Below, in pieces: positions 23,106 through 35,166 of a stretch of 64,000 bases of DNA. Positions within the stretch are counted from its first letter, which is position 1; every line of letters starts with the position of its first letter. Source of the DNA: Setophaga petechia (taxonomy: Eukaryota > Chordata > Aves > Passeriformes > Parulidae); the NCBI GenBank assembly GCA_024362935.1, contig JANCRA010000040.1, positions 3,162,001 to 3,226,000 of the forward strand, given 5' to 3'. Under the pieces are notes generated by a model. The model had not been told where the DNA came from, did no database searches, and saw only the letters and a list, made by a program, of their open reading frames with translations. Position numbers and translations under genes: made by a program.

Positions 23106-25523
23106 TTTCAAGGATTTTTAAGTAATACAGTTGCAGTACTACATAGGCTGAAGTGGTGTTACTGAGTTTGTGAGTGTTAATATTTTATGGGGCACCCATA
23201 TGAAGAGCTGATGGTCAGCAGTCTGGTCTCTGGAATGAATACACCTCATTTGCAATTTAACAGGAATTTGAGGTTTTGGGATTTTTGCTTTCTTATGCAA
23301 AGGTGCATTTGCTTGGTAAAGAGCTGAATACTGAAAAAAACCCAGTTCCACCAAAATGTTTTTTAGATAAAATACTCCTGTGTGATCTTGAGCTCCCAGT
23401 CTCTGAGGAAAATTTATGTCAAAGACTTCATCTTTTGTGATGGACCATAGTCTTACTATTCAAGTAGTTCCAGTTCACTATCATATGAGTAATAGAATAT
23501 ACTTGTTATTTTTTAAAAAATGAATATATTATGGGCCACAGAAAGTTTACACTTGGAAAAAAAAACCAAACCTACATTTTTTAAAATAAAACCAGAATTC
23601 TCTAATCTAATGGGGTTATCTGAAATCTGTTGGCCACTTCTAACCTGGGCACTTGCTATCCCTCTCTCTGCTGAGCTATATAGCTGTGCTGCTGGATTTG
23701 CTGAGGCTGTCTTTTCCTCCCAGAATCAAGACAGCTCTTCTTTCTGAAGTAGAAGATGTAGACCCAGCCTGAGTTGTATTTGCAGTGCTATAAATTGTCA
23801 TGGCCAGTGACATTCCACAGACTGTGTATTTGATAGTTTTCATTCTGACATATAAAACAATCAGCAAACCGTGGCTGAAAGCTGAACTAACCACTGAGGA
23901 TTTCTGGAAGACTGTGATGGACAATACTTTTCAGAAGAAGAATAGCCATCTTTGGGTTTATTTGCCAGCAGGATTCATTTTATTGAGGGCACAAAGCAAG
24001 GCCCCTCTGTCACTGGGTAACAGTACTCTGTTACTTCTTAAGACAGCTGAGGAGGAAAGTCAGAGGTGGCTGATCTTTCCCCAGCCCCATATTTTGTGCC
24101 ACTGCCTATCAATAAAAGAGTTCAACACTTTTATTAGATGCTCTGATGAATGAGCTTAGGATGTAAAATCACTGAAGGCCATACTTTGGTCAAACTTACA
24201 AATAAAATTACAAAATGTTGGGGATAGGAGTGAAGGGGACAGACAGAGTCCCCTGGAAGAAAAACAATAGGGAAAAAATGCATTCTGCTGTCTGAATGAT
24301 GCCACTTAAAAACAGAGAACTTGATTAAAATTAACGAATTTACTTTTGGTAATCATGAAAGTTTCCCAGATATCACTAATTAGTATGGATGATTTTGGTT
24401 TACGATAAAAGCTTATTTTCTGTACAATCTATTTACTTCTCTTTCCTCTTCCATGTAATAATGTTGGAAAATTATAAAGTGATATCACTGCTATTTTCAT
24501 AAAAAAATATTACGGTAACATATTTGGATTAATGGGAGTTTTGGCTGAATATGAAGTGTAGCAATTGGCCCTCAAGATTTCATTAAATGGAGCCAGCAAA
24601 GGTACAACTAATTAAGAAAGGGGAAGATTTCTATACTTTTAAACACGTATGTTGGGAACTGTGTCTCTGTTTTAATGAAAAATTCAATAGCATAGCAACA
24701 AAATTATCAACGAAAGCAAATTATAATCAGAGTACCTGTGAAAAAAGCTATTTCAAAACCAGTTTTTCTGCACTCAGTATAATACAAAGTGTTTGGAATA
24801 CAGTGTAAAATGTATTTAGAAATTCAAGGCCAAATCACTTCCCCTCCAGAAAAGAAAAAAATAAAAAGGATATGAATGTTATTTCTTGGGAAAATATCTC
24901 TGTTTTCTTTAGAGGAATATAGGAACACTATGGTGATTTTCACTAGACCCTGGTGATTCATAGTTGTCTCACTTGTTGACTAAGTGACAAGTCCTTACAA
25001 AATCAGTTTCTCTGTAGGATTGAGAACCTTTTTAAAAAGCAGACCCCTTGAGGCAATATCCAGTTTGGCACCTAAAAAATGGCTTTTACTACTGGATCTC
25101 TTTTGTCATTCTAGATAACTTCCATGTTTTGTTTCTAGACAATAGGAAAAATAGTTATTTCTTGCCACCTTAAGAATATTGTCAGGGTTTTATGATGATT
25201 ATTTTAATACAATGACAATGAGTCTATCTATGTAATCCAAAAGTGGAAAGGTCATACAATTGATCTCAGATTGGGATCTGTGGAAATTGAAGTGTCCTTC
25301 TTTTGCATGCACAGAAACTAACCAGATCATTTCACCTTGAGTTACTGATGAGGGTATGTCATTTTAAAAGGACAAAACTACAGGAAAAGAAAAAATATAT
25401 TTTATTCCCCACTCTTATAAAGTACCATAAAGAGTTCACTAATGTCTGGGCATTTCTGGCATTGATTTTGTGTTCACTGTCGTGTTCTGTCAATTTAAAG
25501 TGATGTTTCTGTGCTACCTGCAG

Positions 25524-25643
25524 GGAGTAGTGATAAATACAAGACGTGCCCCAAGTGCTTTGACACTGCTGAACGGCCAAACTGCAGGACCTCACCAATT
25601 ACACGGCTGCTTTTCCATGGCAGACCTGTGTGTTAATTCACAG
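25524..25643 (+). other. Candidate exon, plus strand, 40 codons, phase 0-0
   Basis: A good acceptor (tttctgtgctacctgcag, ending 25523) and a strong donor (CAG|GTAAGA, GT at 25644-25645) bracket exactly 120 bp. One frame is open in phase 0 throughout, starting GVVINTRRAPSALTLLNGQ and ending VNSQ. A second frame is open for 35 codons and then stops; the third stops at once. Neither peptide is recognised. This is the best splice-site pair I noticed in the window, but a single isolated pair is not evidence of a gene. A noncoding-RNA exon is equally possible. Confidence 0.2.
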
Positions 25644-25882
25644 GTAAGAAAACTGTCAGCACACCTGGCCTGCAGCACTGACACCAGGTCTGCTACTCAG
25701 AGAGAGAGCTTCCCCCAAAGAGCAAACATCACACTTGTAAGTTTTTCTGAGTGGCACCTCATGACATGTCCAGTGAACTCATGGGATAAAACCAGAGGAT
25801 GGGACAGAGATATGGAAAACACAGAGGACTAACAGATGCCATCGTGGAGGGAGTCAGGAAATGAAGAATTATATTGAGCTGT

Positions 25883-25916
25883 GGATGTCTGACCTCCTTG
25901 GATGTCTGAACTCCTT
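25883..25916. repeat. Two-copy 17-bp tandem repeat
   Basis: The unit ggatgtctgacctcctt at 25883-25899 is followed directly by ggatgtctgaactcctt at 25900-25916, with one substitution. It is a simple local duplication. Confidence 0.85.
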
Positions 25917-26646
25917 GACATACCTCTTGCTTTAGTGATTAACCTTGACAGCTGCACAAATTCCATAGTAATTGTAATGCCGCAGAAACAAGTGAGAAAT
26001 AGAGGAAAGGAGAAAATTGAAGGAACTTTAGGAAAGTGGAAGGCAGAGGGGAATGATCCAAATGCGTTGGCTAGAGGATGTTTAGGCTGGAAAGTGTTGT
26101 GATGAAAGAGTTGGGGGCAGTTTATGTTGTGTGCTTTGGTGATGAACAGATCCTCAGTTTGTGAAGTAGAATCAAGGGGAAATGGGAACATGCCGGCAGT
26201 CTAAATAGAAAAAATTGTCATTGAAACTGGAAAACTGAGAAAGATTAAGGAAAAAAACCCTGAAAATTAAAGATATAGGTGAAAGGGCAGTGTTGTCCTT
26301 TTATCCTAAAAGCAATTTGTACTTTATATACAATTATTTTCCAATACCTATCACCTATGTTAGACAGTCCATCTCTACTCTAAACCAATCCAAAAGTGCT
26401 ACCATCACCCAGAAGAAGGAGGCTAGGAAGAAGGAGAAAGAAGGACAAGGCACACTCAAATTCCTTCATCTTGGCCTCTGAACCTCCATTCTAAAAACCC
26501 CAAAATTCTACTTTTCACCCTGTGAAAAACTAACTATCATTCTTCTTAAACTTTTGTGGCTTGTAAATCCTCATATAAGGTTGGTAATTTTTTCTGTGGA
26601 TCAAAATCAAAGGCAAAGGGGTCTTTGGCTCTGTGCTAAGGTCTCT

Positions 26647-26666
26647 GAGCCCCCTGGCAGGGGCTC
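26647..26666. repeat. Short perfect inverted repeat
   Basis: GAGCCCC at 26647-26653 and GGGGCTC at 26660-26666 form a 7-bp GC-rich stem with a 6-base loop. No T run follows, and no function is inferred. Confidence 0.6.
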
Positions 26667-26816
26667 GAGCCATCCAAGGCAGCCAGAGGGATGTGTTGGG
26701 TTCTGATAAGAGGTAAAAAAAGTATTTGGAAATATACATTCTATTTTCAAAATGGAGAGTAGAAGTAGCTGTAGACTCCCATTTATCAGTGGGAAAACAT
26801 ATATATGCTTCTTGGA

Positions 26817-26836
26817 AAACTCTCTTTAGAGAGTTT
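26817..26836. repeat. Short perfect inverted repeat
   Basis: AAACTCTC at 26817-26824 and GAGAGTTT at 26829-26836 form an 8-bp stem around TTTA. It is too short for a microRNA precursor. Confidence 0.6.
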
Positions 26837-28454
26837 GAACTCTGCTGCAGTAAGTTTCCCCCCTACAAAGGTGTGTGCAGTTCCATCCCCACTGGTACAC
26901 CTGCCCTTGCTCATTATAATAAAGCATTCACCACTAGGCTCTAGCAGTGCTACCAAGATAAACTCAACCTCATGCCTGGAACTCAAGGTGGATTCTCCTT
27001 GGGTCTTGTTTTGCGGTTGATAGTAAAGATTACAGAGGCCACACTCTGAGTTCAGCTGTACTCAACTTTCTTCCCTCATGGGAGTTACAAGGAATAACTG
27101 GAGGCAGAATCTGACTTCATAATTGCAGCATAAATTATGTTTATGTTGCACAAAACGGAGCAGGATTCAGAGTAATCTTTCTCAACTGCATTGGAGCAGC
27201 AGGATAACAGGAAGAAAAAGCGATAAAAATTTTTACTTACTGTAACAAGCAGATCATACCAACTATGCTCAGTAAGTAGAATTGTTCAGTAAAAAATTGC
27301 CGTATTTGCCTGCCTGCTTTTTGAGGCAGAAACACCTATATTTTTTCCACTTCAAGTTTTTCAATATTGTTTAAACTGTGTGGCAGGTTCCACATTGTTG
27401 TGTTGCAAAAGAGAGCACAGTGCTTGCCATCAGCAGTCCCTGATGGGAAAAGCAATGAAACCATCAAATTGATTCCTCAGAAGACTGAAAAATTGGAAAG
27501 ACTTTTTTTAATGTAGGTAACACTCACCTATGCTGCAGCCAATCTTTGGCTTTCCAGGGAGAAAAATGAAGCATATTTATTATATGCTGTAAGTCAAACA
27601 TAGCAGAGAGCACATGTATTTGAGCAGCTACCCCTGGAAGTGAACTCTTTTGCCCCTATGATTATACTATTGCCTGAGGTGATATGAAATCTCCTGTCAC
27701 ATCAGCTATCTCTAAAGGCACACAGCATTGCAAGGGTTGTTTAACTGCAGGTTAAATCATGAAAAGAATACGAGCTCTGCAAGTTCCCAGTTATCCATAT
27801 ATTTCTATTGTACTGTTGATGGCTGTTCAGGCTGGCAAGTGGTGACAGTGTATGCCTGCTTGCTCTCATTCCCATCCTGGTTCTACACCAGAATGTCTGG
27901 GGCCTTCAGCAGAGTTGCTGCTCATGTGCATTTTCTGGAGATCCCAGTTTTTCCAAAGAACCTTAAAAGAGTGATTGTACAAGTCTGAATATCTGGCAAT
28001 GAGAACTAGGCCCTCTCAACATTAGTTCCTTTGCTCAAATCAAAGTTGGTAATGGCAGAACATCACTGCTCTTTGATAGATGTCCATAAGTTGCCTTTAA
28101 ATGAGGTGAAAGTTTCAGCTTTTTCTGCCCTAATTGGACTGAAGAGAAGAGCCTTCTTGGGGAATTAAGGTGTGTTGGGGGTTGTGTGTTGTGAAGGCAG
28201 TAAAGTTATTGAAGCAATACTGAATTGAACTTGACCTAATTAGCGCTGCAACATCACATGTGGGATTCCCTGGGTGCTAACCCTCCTAGCCTGGCATGCC
28301 CTCAGACAGAAAACAGCCCCAGACCATCCAGTTGTCTGTGGGGATGGTATGGTAATTTTACTGTGACTCTTGACTCATGAACTTTTGCTCCAAGCTGAGA
28401 GTAGCTGGACTTTTGTGTAGGCAGTTGCTGGGTTAACAGCAGGACAGAGAAGCA

Positions 28455-28508
28455 GCGTGGACCAGATGACTTCCAGAGGTGTCATCCAACCTCAACCATT
28501 CTATGAAT
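28455..28508 (+). mobile_element. CR1 3'-end scrap
   Basis: The segment 'gcgtggaccagatgacttcc' then 'agaggtgtcatccaacctca' then 'accattctatgaatga' is the terminal ~50 bp of an avian CR1, including one degenerate ATTCTATGA tail unit. Nothing recognisable lies upstream, so the copy is extremely truncated. Confidence 0.8.
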
Positions 28509-31239
28509 GAAAAGGATAATGAAGAAAATGTACAGGCTGTATTTCCATGCCCCAAATGCAACAACAATCACCTTTAGGGCTGCCTCATTTGCACAGGTTG
28601 AAGTTCCAGGATCTGAGCAGAGAGCTGAGCACCTTCTATTCAATATGCAACAGGCAAAATCTGAAATCCTCATTTAAGCACTCAGATAAACGTGCTGATG
28701 CTAAATGTACCGAGCTTTCCACTCTATGATGTATAACGCACTTACAGAAATCAGAAGATATTAATCTTTCTCAGGAATAGCAAGGGTTATAAATGATTTT
28801 TTGATGGACTCTCTGGCTAAATGGTAAACAGTCAGGAATTTGAATACATATGTTTTTAAAGAACATTGTATTGTCTTTTTTTTTTTTTTAATTACCAATG
28901 GTCTTCACCAGTATTACAGCTGATCTTGTGGTGAAGAGTAATCTCAGCAAACATCACAAATAAAAGTTCAGAAACAAATGCTAGGAAAAATGTTTCCAAC
29001 ATATAAATAATGCAAGGATGTAGGCAAAATTCCTATTTTTTATTTTTGAATGCTCGCATATTTGCATTTATACATGAATGGGCATGAATAAGGGTAACAT
29101 TTTGAATATATCCGAATCTGTGCATTTTCATAGGTCTGTTAAAGGAAAGTATGTTAGATTGTATCCTGGAAGCTAACACGGGCTTTTGGATTGCTAAGAC
29201 TCCAAACAAGAACTATTTAGCAGGATTTTGCTGGCTTTGGGGTAGCATATTTTTCTTCATTTCTGAGCTCAGTTATGTGAAATCAGCCATCCTGCTGGCT
29301 TCAATATTTTATGCCACTTCAGGATATGTTTCTTTAAGCATTTTTACAAACTTTTACAGGTTGGTAATAGATTTTTGCCTGCTTCTGAATGTTAAACATG
29401 AGGTTTTTACCCTTATGCCATACATGCTTCCAACAGTAGACAAAACCCAAGAGCCTTTCTTTGACTAGCTGAAAAAGCAAATGAAAGGTTTTTTTTAATG
29501 TAAAAAATTGTGTTATAGAATTCTTTATCAAGAACAATCAAAAATTATTTTTCAGCTAAGAGATATGAAGTATTTCTTATCCCTCTCCAAAATGGTAGAT
29601 CTTCTACTCAGTGTTTTATTCATTTGCCCTCAAAGGTTGATTTAGAGACCTCTTTTTGAAGAATTCACTAGTAGAGCTTTTGATCTGCTGAGAAAACTGA
29701 CTGAAAAAATGAAAATATATTAATGAAAAAATTCATGCCCTAAACTTAGAAAATCTATTTTAAATAATTATTTGATGAACCAGAAGCAGTTTTTCATTTA
29801 ACTTCAAAGAAACAACATTTTTGTGTTTGTAAACTAGGAAAAGAGTACTTTCATCCCAAAAGTGTCTGTCTGAAAGTGTTATTAACAGGACAACAGGACG
29901 TTATAGAGGTATTTATTTATTTACTTAAACTGTATTGTATGAATTATTTCTGAAAGAAACTTAAAAACCTATCTGTGCCTCACCATTTTCTTGATTCAGT
30001 CTTCAAAATATTTTAGTTGTCCCTCAAGAATTATCTGTTAAACTAGTAAATGCTTGTGAAGGTGAGTCTTTATTTTTCAGAGTCAAAGATCAAAATTCCC
30101 TTTTTCTCAAGTTATATTTTGGTTATGTGATGGTTTTAGAAAATAGTAAGCTTGTGATGAACTTCTCTCCATTTTATTTACTTGATTTGGAAAACAAGAA
30201 ATACTTTCCTAAGGCTGAAACCATCCTTAAAGTAGAAAAAGAAGTGGTAAGACATAATTTTAAATCAATTAAATAAAATCTTAGTAAAAATGGAATCATT
30301 TATGCCTGTAAATTGGTATGTTGTCCAAATTTATACAAAATATGAAGTCTAATAAAATATTCTGTTGTCATTTTCCTACAACATGATGGATATTAGGTAT
30401 TAAACACACCGTTGTATGTCAAGAAAAATATTAAAATAACTTGCAAATTCAGTATTGCTTTTATGAAAGAGAGACAGGAAAAAAGCCCCACATCTTCAGC
30501 TTCTGGCGTTGTTGCAAATCTTAGGAAGAAAGGCACACAAAGGGATATCCTAACAGGAATAATCAGTCATGGCTATTGCAAAAAATCCAGGGAGCCAATG
30601 AATTTTAATATTAAGGTAATAGCTATGGAATTTCTTCAACTTCAGTAAATTTTTAGGTTGTTGTTTTCAAAAAAAGGTAAAAATTTTCTGAGTGGAAATC
30701 ATTAAGGAAAAAAAAAGTTTGAAGCAATTAGCATGTAGGTAAATATTTTGTTAGAGAAAGTTTTTACGGGAATCAGATTTTAACCTCTACACTTTGTTCA
30801 GCACGTTGAATATTTCTATCATTAAATGTAAAAATAAAAGATTCAGGTAATAATAACCCCCATATATTTTACAGGAACTACACAACCAATCTTATTCATG
30901 AATCTGCAGCAAAAGTCTTGCATATGCAAATGACAGATGCAGCTTTTTGGAAGGCTTTTTATAAAGTCCTATGGTTTATTTTTGAAATTGTTCTTGGCAC
31001 TGTGAAATATTTCTGAAGATCATGAAAGGGTTTAAAATAGGAGAATCAGACAGATTTGCTGATATTTTTCCAGTCTAAATTGCACATTAATCTTGTGATT
31101 GGAACCCTATCATCTTATGTACAAACAACAGGTGGTGAGACATAGCAAGTTCTTCAATTAGAAATAACATCTCTCTTCCCTGCCCTACTATTTCATAAAT
31201 GTTCTCAAGCAGTCAGAAAAGCCTGTAAGCTAAAGAAGC
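28509..31239. other. Unassigned AT-rich DNA
   Basis: No gene is supported. A T run lies at about 28878-28890. A 105-codon hydrophobic plus frame at 29151-29468 has no splice context or recognised family. A weak splice-framed segment at 30000-30061 is listed separately. Confidence 0.6.
30000..30061 (+). other. Candidate micro-exon, plus strand
   Basis: The acceptor (tgcctcaccattttcttgattcag, split here as tgcctcaccattttc + ttgattcag, ending 29999) and a perfect donor (AAG|GTGAGT, GT at 30062-30063) bracket 62 bp. One frame reads LQNILVVPQELSVKLVNACE without a stop; the other two frames have stops. An open frame of 20 codons is not significant by itself, and I do not recognise the peptide. Confidence 0.1.
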
Positions 31240-31545
31240 ATAAGAATTATGCACCAGAACAGATAAATGGTCCAGCTAGTCTGACATCCTGTCTCTCACA
31301 GTGGCTCATGCCAGATGTTGCACAGGAAAGTAAAATACCTACACAATGCACCTGATTGTGCAATATTTTACCACAAGATGCAATTTCTCTCTGTCCCCAG
31401 CTGGTGATCATCTCATGTCTGAAATAAAGACTGTTGGCCCTATAATTTTTTAGCATAGTTAGCATAATTAAAAGGCGTGTTCTTATTAATGTAAATGCCT
31501 TATTGTTTTTTAATCTTGCTAAACTGATTTTGCCTCTTAGATCCT
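31240..31545 (-). mobile_element. Ancient CR1/L3-like LINE relic
   Basis: The plus-strand text 'aatggtccagctagtctgac' then 'atcctgtctctcacagtggc' then 'tcatgccagatgttgcacag' matches the inverted 3' end of old amniote CR1-type LINEs, which read like 'tctagtccagtatcctgtctccgacagtggccaacaccagatg'. The later piece 'ttttttaatcttgctaaact' also fits the same consensus region (…TTGAATCTTGCTAAgctc…). Divergence is high, consistent with an insertion predating modern birds. Borders and family name are approximate. Confidence 0.55.
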
Positions 31546-32340
31546 TATGCCTTCTTTTAAGCTGTTCTGCCTTTTCAAGCATGCAGTTTTGCTGGTGTAT
31601 TCCCAGGGCCTGCAGCACCCACTGACTTTAGCAGCTCACTTCCCGGAGAGGTGCTGTGCCAAGTCACGAGCTGTCACCCTCCCCAGAGCCATTGGTGCTA
31701 CAGGTGCTGAAACTGACTCTCCTAGTGAGCATTATCCCATACCTAGACACCTGCTGCATTACCAGTTCAGTGCCTCCTTGTCCCACATTCTGTCCTCTCC
31801 CTTCCAGGTGTCCAAGACCTAATATGCATTAAGGCAACATAGCTGCCGTTGCTTCTGACCACTGGAGTGAAAGAGAAGTAATTAACAGGTTTTCTCCACT
31901 CTCCTGGCTGTTGGCAGTCAAACAGAACCTGAAATTTAGGATAAAATAACCAAAGTAAAGAATTCTTAAAAACTGACAATCATTTGTAGAAGCTATAATT
32001 TGATTTCAAATTCTGTATTTTTCTGTGCTGGGCTCATCACAGAGGATGCTTCTATAAGATTTACTGAGCAAGAAAGTGAGTTAAATACAGTTTCTGTGGT
32101 TTATTTCTGTTTTGTTAACAAGCCTGAAGTTCCCAAAAGGTCACCACACCCTCCTCAGCAGGTGCTCAGCAGGCACTGGTATGAAATTTTTTGAGACTTA
32201 TGAACTGCAATTAAAGGCAAAACTCCAACTGAGTTGACTGAACTTCATGTTCACTCTGAAGTCCCAAAAGTGCCATCAGGGGAGTCAGCTCAGTACAAAG
32301 ACAACAATGGATAAATACTCTAGAACCAAGGGATAATTCC
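31546..32340. other. Unassigned DNA, moderately GC-rich at its left end
   Basis: The part at 31600-31810 is richer in C than its surroundings and gives a 91-codon plus frame (31547-31822) without known motifs. No transposon was recognised. No gene is supported. Confidence 0.55.
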
Positions 32341-32565
32341 TGTTGGAAGGGGCCTCAGGGAGTCCCTAGATCGACAGCCTTCCACAGCAGGGTCAGCTAC
32401 TAAGTCGGCTTAGGTTACTCTGGGGATTATAGAGTCAGGCCTTGAAAACATCTGGGGCTGGAGGCTACATAACATCTCTTGGCAGCCTCTTCCACTTTTT
32501 CACTCTACTTGTGGGCAAAAGGTCTTTCCTTCTGAATTCTTTTCAACTTATGTTCCCAAAACTCA
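32341..32565 (-). mobile_element. CR1 LINE 3' fragment, diverged
   Basis: On the plus strand 'tgttggaaggggcctcaggg' then 'agtccctaga' and 'ccacagcagggtcagctact' correspond to the inverted CR1 3' end (…GGAAGGGACCTCTGGAGGTCATCTAGTCCAAC…CAAAGCAGGGccAaCT…). Further on come 'ttggcagcctcttccacttt', like CR1 'GGGCAACCTGTTCCAGTGTTT', and 'ggtctttccttctgaattct'. It is an old copy with many substitutions, and the 5' border is uncertain. Confidence 0.75.
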
Positions 32566-35064
32566 TCTCCACAGTACTGTAACCAGCACATCAAACAGGC
32601 AAGACTGTGCCCAGTGCCCACCAAAAAGGCCACGCTCGACATTTAGGAAAGGTCCATAACATTGGAGAAAGGTGGAAGCTCTAAGATGGCAGTTTAGATT
32701 CTTCTAAGCTGCGTCAACTGTAGCAGGAACAAGGCACTCTCTGGAGAATTCTGTCATTCTCCATTGCTAACAGAGCCGAGGTTTCATTAACTTGGATATA
32801 GATGATTTTTTTGTCTAGGTGGTGGTGAATGCCCCCCTTACAGAGGGTGCTCAGAGCACTCAGAAACAAACCCCTTTAGCTGAACTGGTGTGGATGACTG
32901 CCTCATTCAGGCAATTTTGAGAGGAGGAAAGGTCTCTCTGTCGTTGAAGATTTACAGAACCAGAGGTTGTATTGATTCCTATCACTGAGGTGCTGTAACA
33001 ATGCTGATTTTTAATCCTGGTAGGAAGGTACGTTGATTGGTTTTTAAATAGAATGTTCCAGTGCTAATGAACACATCAATATAAAAATATATTGACTCCT
33101 GTGGTAATCAGTTTGTTTTATTAAACAGGCATTTGTCTTCCCTTAAATCCATTATATTTTCTGCATCTATTAGCGTGAATGAATACAGTAAATAGCAACC
33201 TGTACAATTTCATTGGAAGTCATATATTTTCATTGGAGTATCTATACATAATTTAATTATGTGTAAGTTAGCCGAGTAAACAAACAACTGTGATATGCTG
33301 TTCTGATTTTTCAAGTTTTTAATACTTTCTTCAAGGAAATCTGGTAAGTCATTGTCTGCTCTGAATCTGGTCTGCTTAGCAAGCATTGCAAACAGTCATG
33401 AAATTCAAAATTTTCTTGATTTCAGTAGATTTTTATTACTTCATTTCTCTGACATTGTTAAATATAAAAGCAAAAAGCTCACTTGTAGTAAGTTTGAAAC
33501 TTGCATGGCATCAAAGTCAATTTGAGTTAAGCATATGCAGGAATTGTAGATGAATAATGCAGAAGTGCCCCTAATTTGTCATTAGCAGATGAAAAATGTC
33601 TATCAAATCAAGCTTCCTCTACATCCTGTTATAAGGTATTACACTGTAGGTCGTGATGTGTCATGTCATGATGGTGATACCTCTGATTGCAACAAATACT
33701 CATGATTACCTGTGGTGAACTAGGACATGAAATGCCAGTCTCAGATATATCTTTTCCTAGATCTGACTTTCCCCATGGAAAACTGCTGAAAACAGACACT
33801 ACTTGTCAGCAGAAAAGGAAGACCTTTCTTGTTGAAATGTCAGAACCAACTTTTTGCTTTTGAAACTACTATAACTCAAAAATATGTTTTTGCCTGAAAT
33901 CTAATTCTTAAACTGGAGTTTTCAATGTCCAAGAGAAGCATATTATCTGAGGAAACACTTAATTATATTATTGCCTATCAATACATGATATATTATACTA
34001 ATTTATAATATTATGTACTATTATAGAAAACTAGTTTTTGAATACACAATTTTTCATTATAATATTCTTCCTTAGAAAAAATTTAATCAACAGCACCAAC
34101 ACATGAAATAATCTCCTTTTACAAAAAATGTGATTTCATTTTCATTGTGCTCCATAATTTTACTTTCTGTAGTCAAGTGTTCCCCTCAAGCAGAGACATA
34201 CCATCTGAAATTTACTGTTTGTCTTACATATTCTCATAAGATGTAAAAAAGAGTTTTTACTTCTTACCTACAGTTACCCAATTTTTTAGTTAGTTCTTGC
34301 ATGGCAAATTTTCCTCTTCCAATTTAAAGTCTATTAGCTAAAGTAGTTACAGTGAAGTATTTATAAATCATGTTAAATTAGTCTGAGAGATTTATGCTTG
34401 TGTGTGTGGGGTGCACATGTGTGTATGAATATGTGTTCATGTGTGAATGAAAAGCCAACTGGCATACTTTGAAGGTCAGACATGAAATAAGTGTAAGTGA
34501 ATTTTGAAAATATGCATTTCTATCAGTACATAATTTTTATATATGCATTTCCTCCTCTTTATTTTTCCAAGCAATTCATTAAAAAGTTGAATTTTATGCA
34601 CAGATTTCTGATGTGTGATGAAACAGGAAGTCAGGTTTTGGACCAATTTGCTTGTGTTGTAGTCAGACAGGGATGGGTAAGGCTATGATATTCATGGAAA
34701 ATTAAGGAAACCACTTGAGGTTCAGGACCTTCTGCTACAGAGTATTTGCTGCACTGAGCACTGCTAAAAAAGGCTATTACAGCCCTTATAACCTCCCATG
34801 ACAAATCTTCCAAATCAAAATAGCTGTGGAAAATCTCTTTAAATGAGTGCTTGATTCATTGCCAATTTAGTCTGTGGCAGAAATGGCAATCTTTGCTCCA
34901 CCCATCAATGAAGGCAGGGAGCCTTTACTCTTGCTAGACAGAGAAATGTTTGCTTCTGGTTTTGGTGGAATAAGAGGTCCTTCACTTTCATTTGGTTTAA
35001 TTCCTATTAATTTTTCTTTTTCATAATGGTAAGTTCTTGATCAGCGTGGACCTTGCAGGAGGTC
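32566..35064. other. Unassigned AT-rich DNA
   Basis: No gene is supported. There is a very AT-rich patch at about 33960-34060 (repeated TATTATA-type words) and a TG-rich patch at 34398-34450. No transposon was recognised. Confidence 0.6.
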
Positions 35065-35166
35065 AGAGAAGGCATAACTCCACTGACATCAAAAGGTTAG
35101 GCTGATTTGCACCAGCTCAAAACATAGCCAAAAAGGCAAAAAATCAATAGTGAATCAGACCCTTTA
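35065..35166. mobile_element. Possible ancient amniote repeat fragment
   Basis: The sequence 'ggcataactccactgacatc' followed by 'gctgatttgcaccagctc' and ending 'gtgaatcagaccc' resembles a very old amniote interspersed repeat with the wording 'gagtaactccattgacttcaatgg…gatttacaccag…aatcaggccc'. The match is partial and from memory, so family and orientation are not assigned. Confidence 0.35.

Larger units (their letters stand above)
23106..28454. other. Unassigned AT-rich DNA
   Basis: No gene is supported. Contents are a splice-framed segment (25524-25643, listed separately), a two-copy 17-bp repeat at 25883-25916 and two short perfect hairpins (26647-26666 and 26817-26836). A stretch at about 26870-27020 has AATAAA and is faintly LTR-like. 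A 117-codon plus frame (23800-24153) overlaps a minus frame; both look fortuitous. Confidence 0.6.

Noticed and set aside
23800..24153. 117-codon plus-strand open frame
   Set aside because: It overlaps an antisense frame, contains no motif and has no adjoining splice signals.
26647..26836. Two short perfect hairpins as possible microRNA or regulatory RNA
   Set aside because: Stems of 7-8 bp are far shorter than a microRNA precursor and no extended pairing was seen.
31247..31618. 123-codon minus-strand open frame
   Set aside because: It largely overlaps the ancient CR1/L3-like relic's untranslated region, so it is most likely fortuitous.
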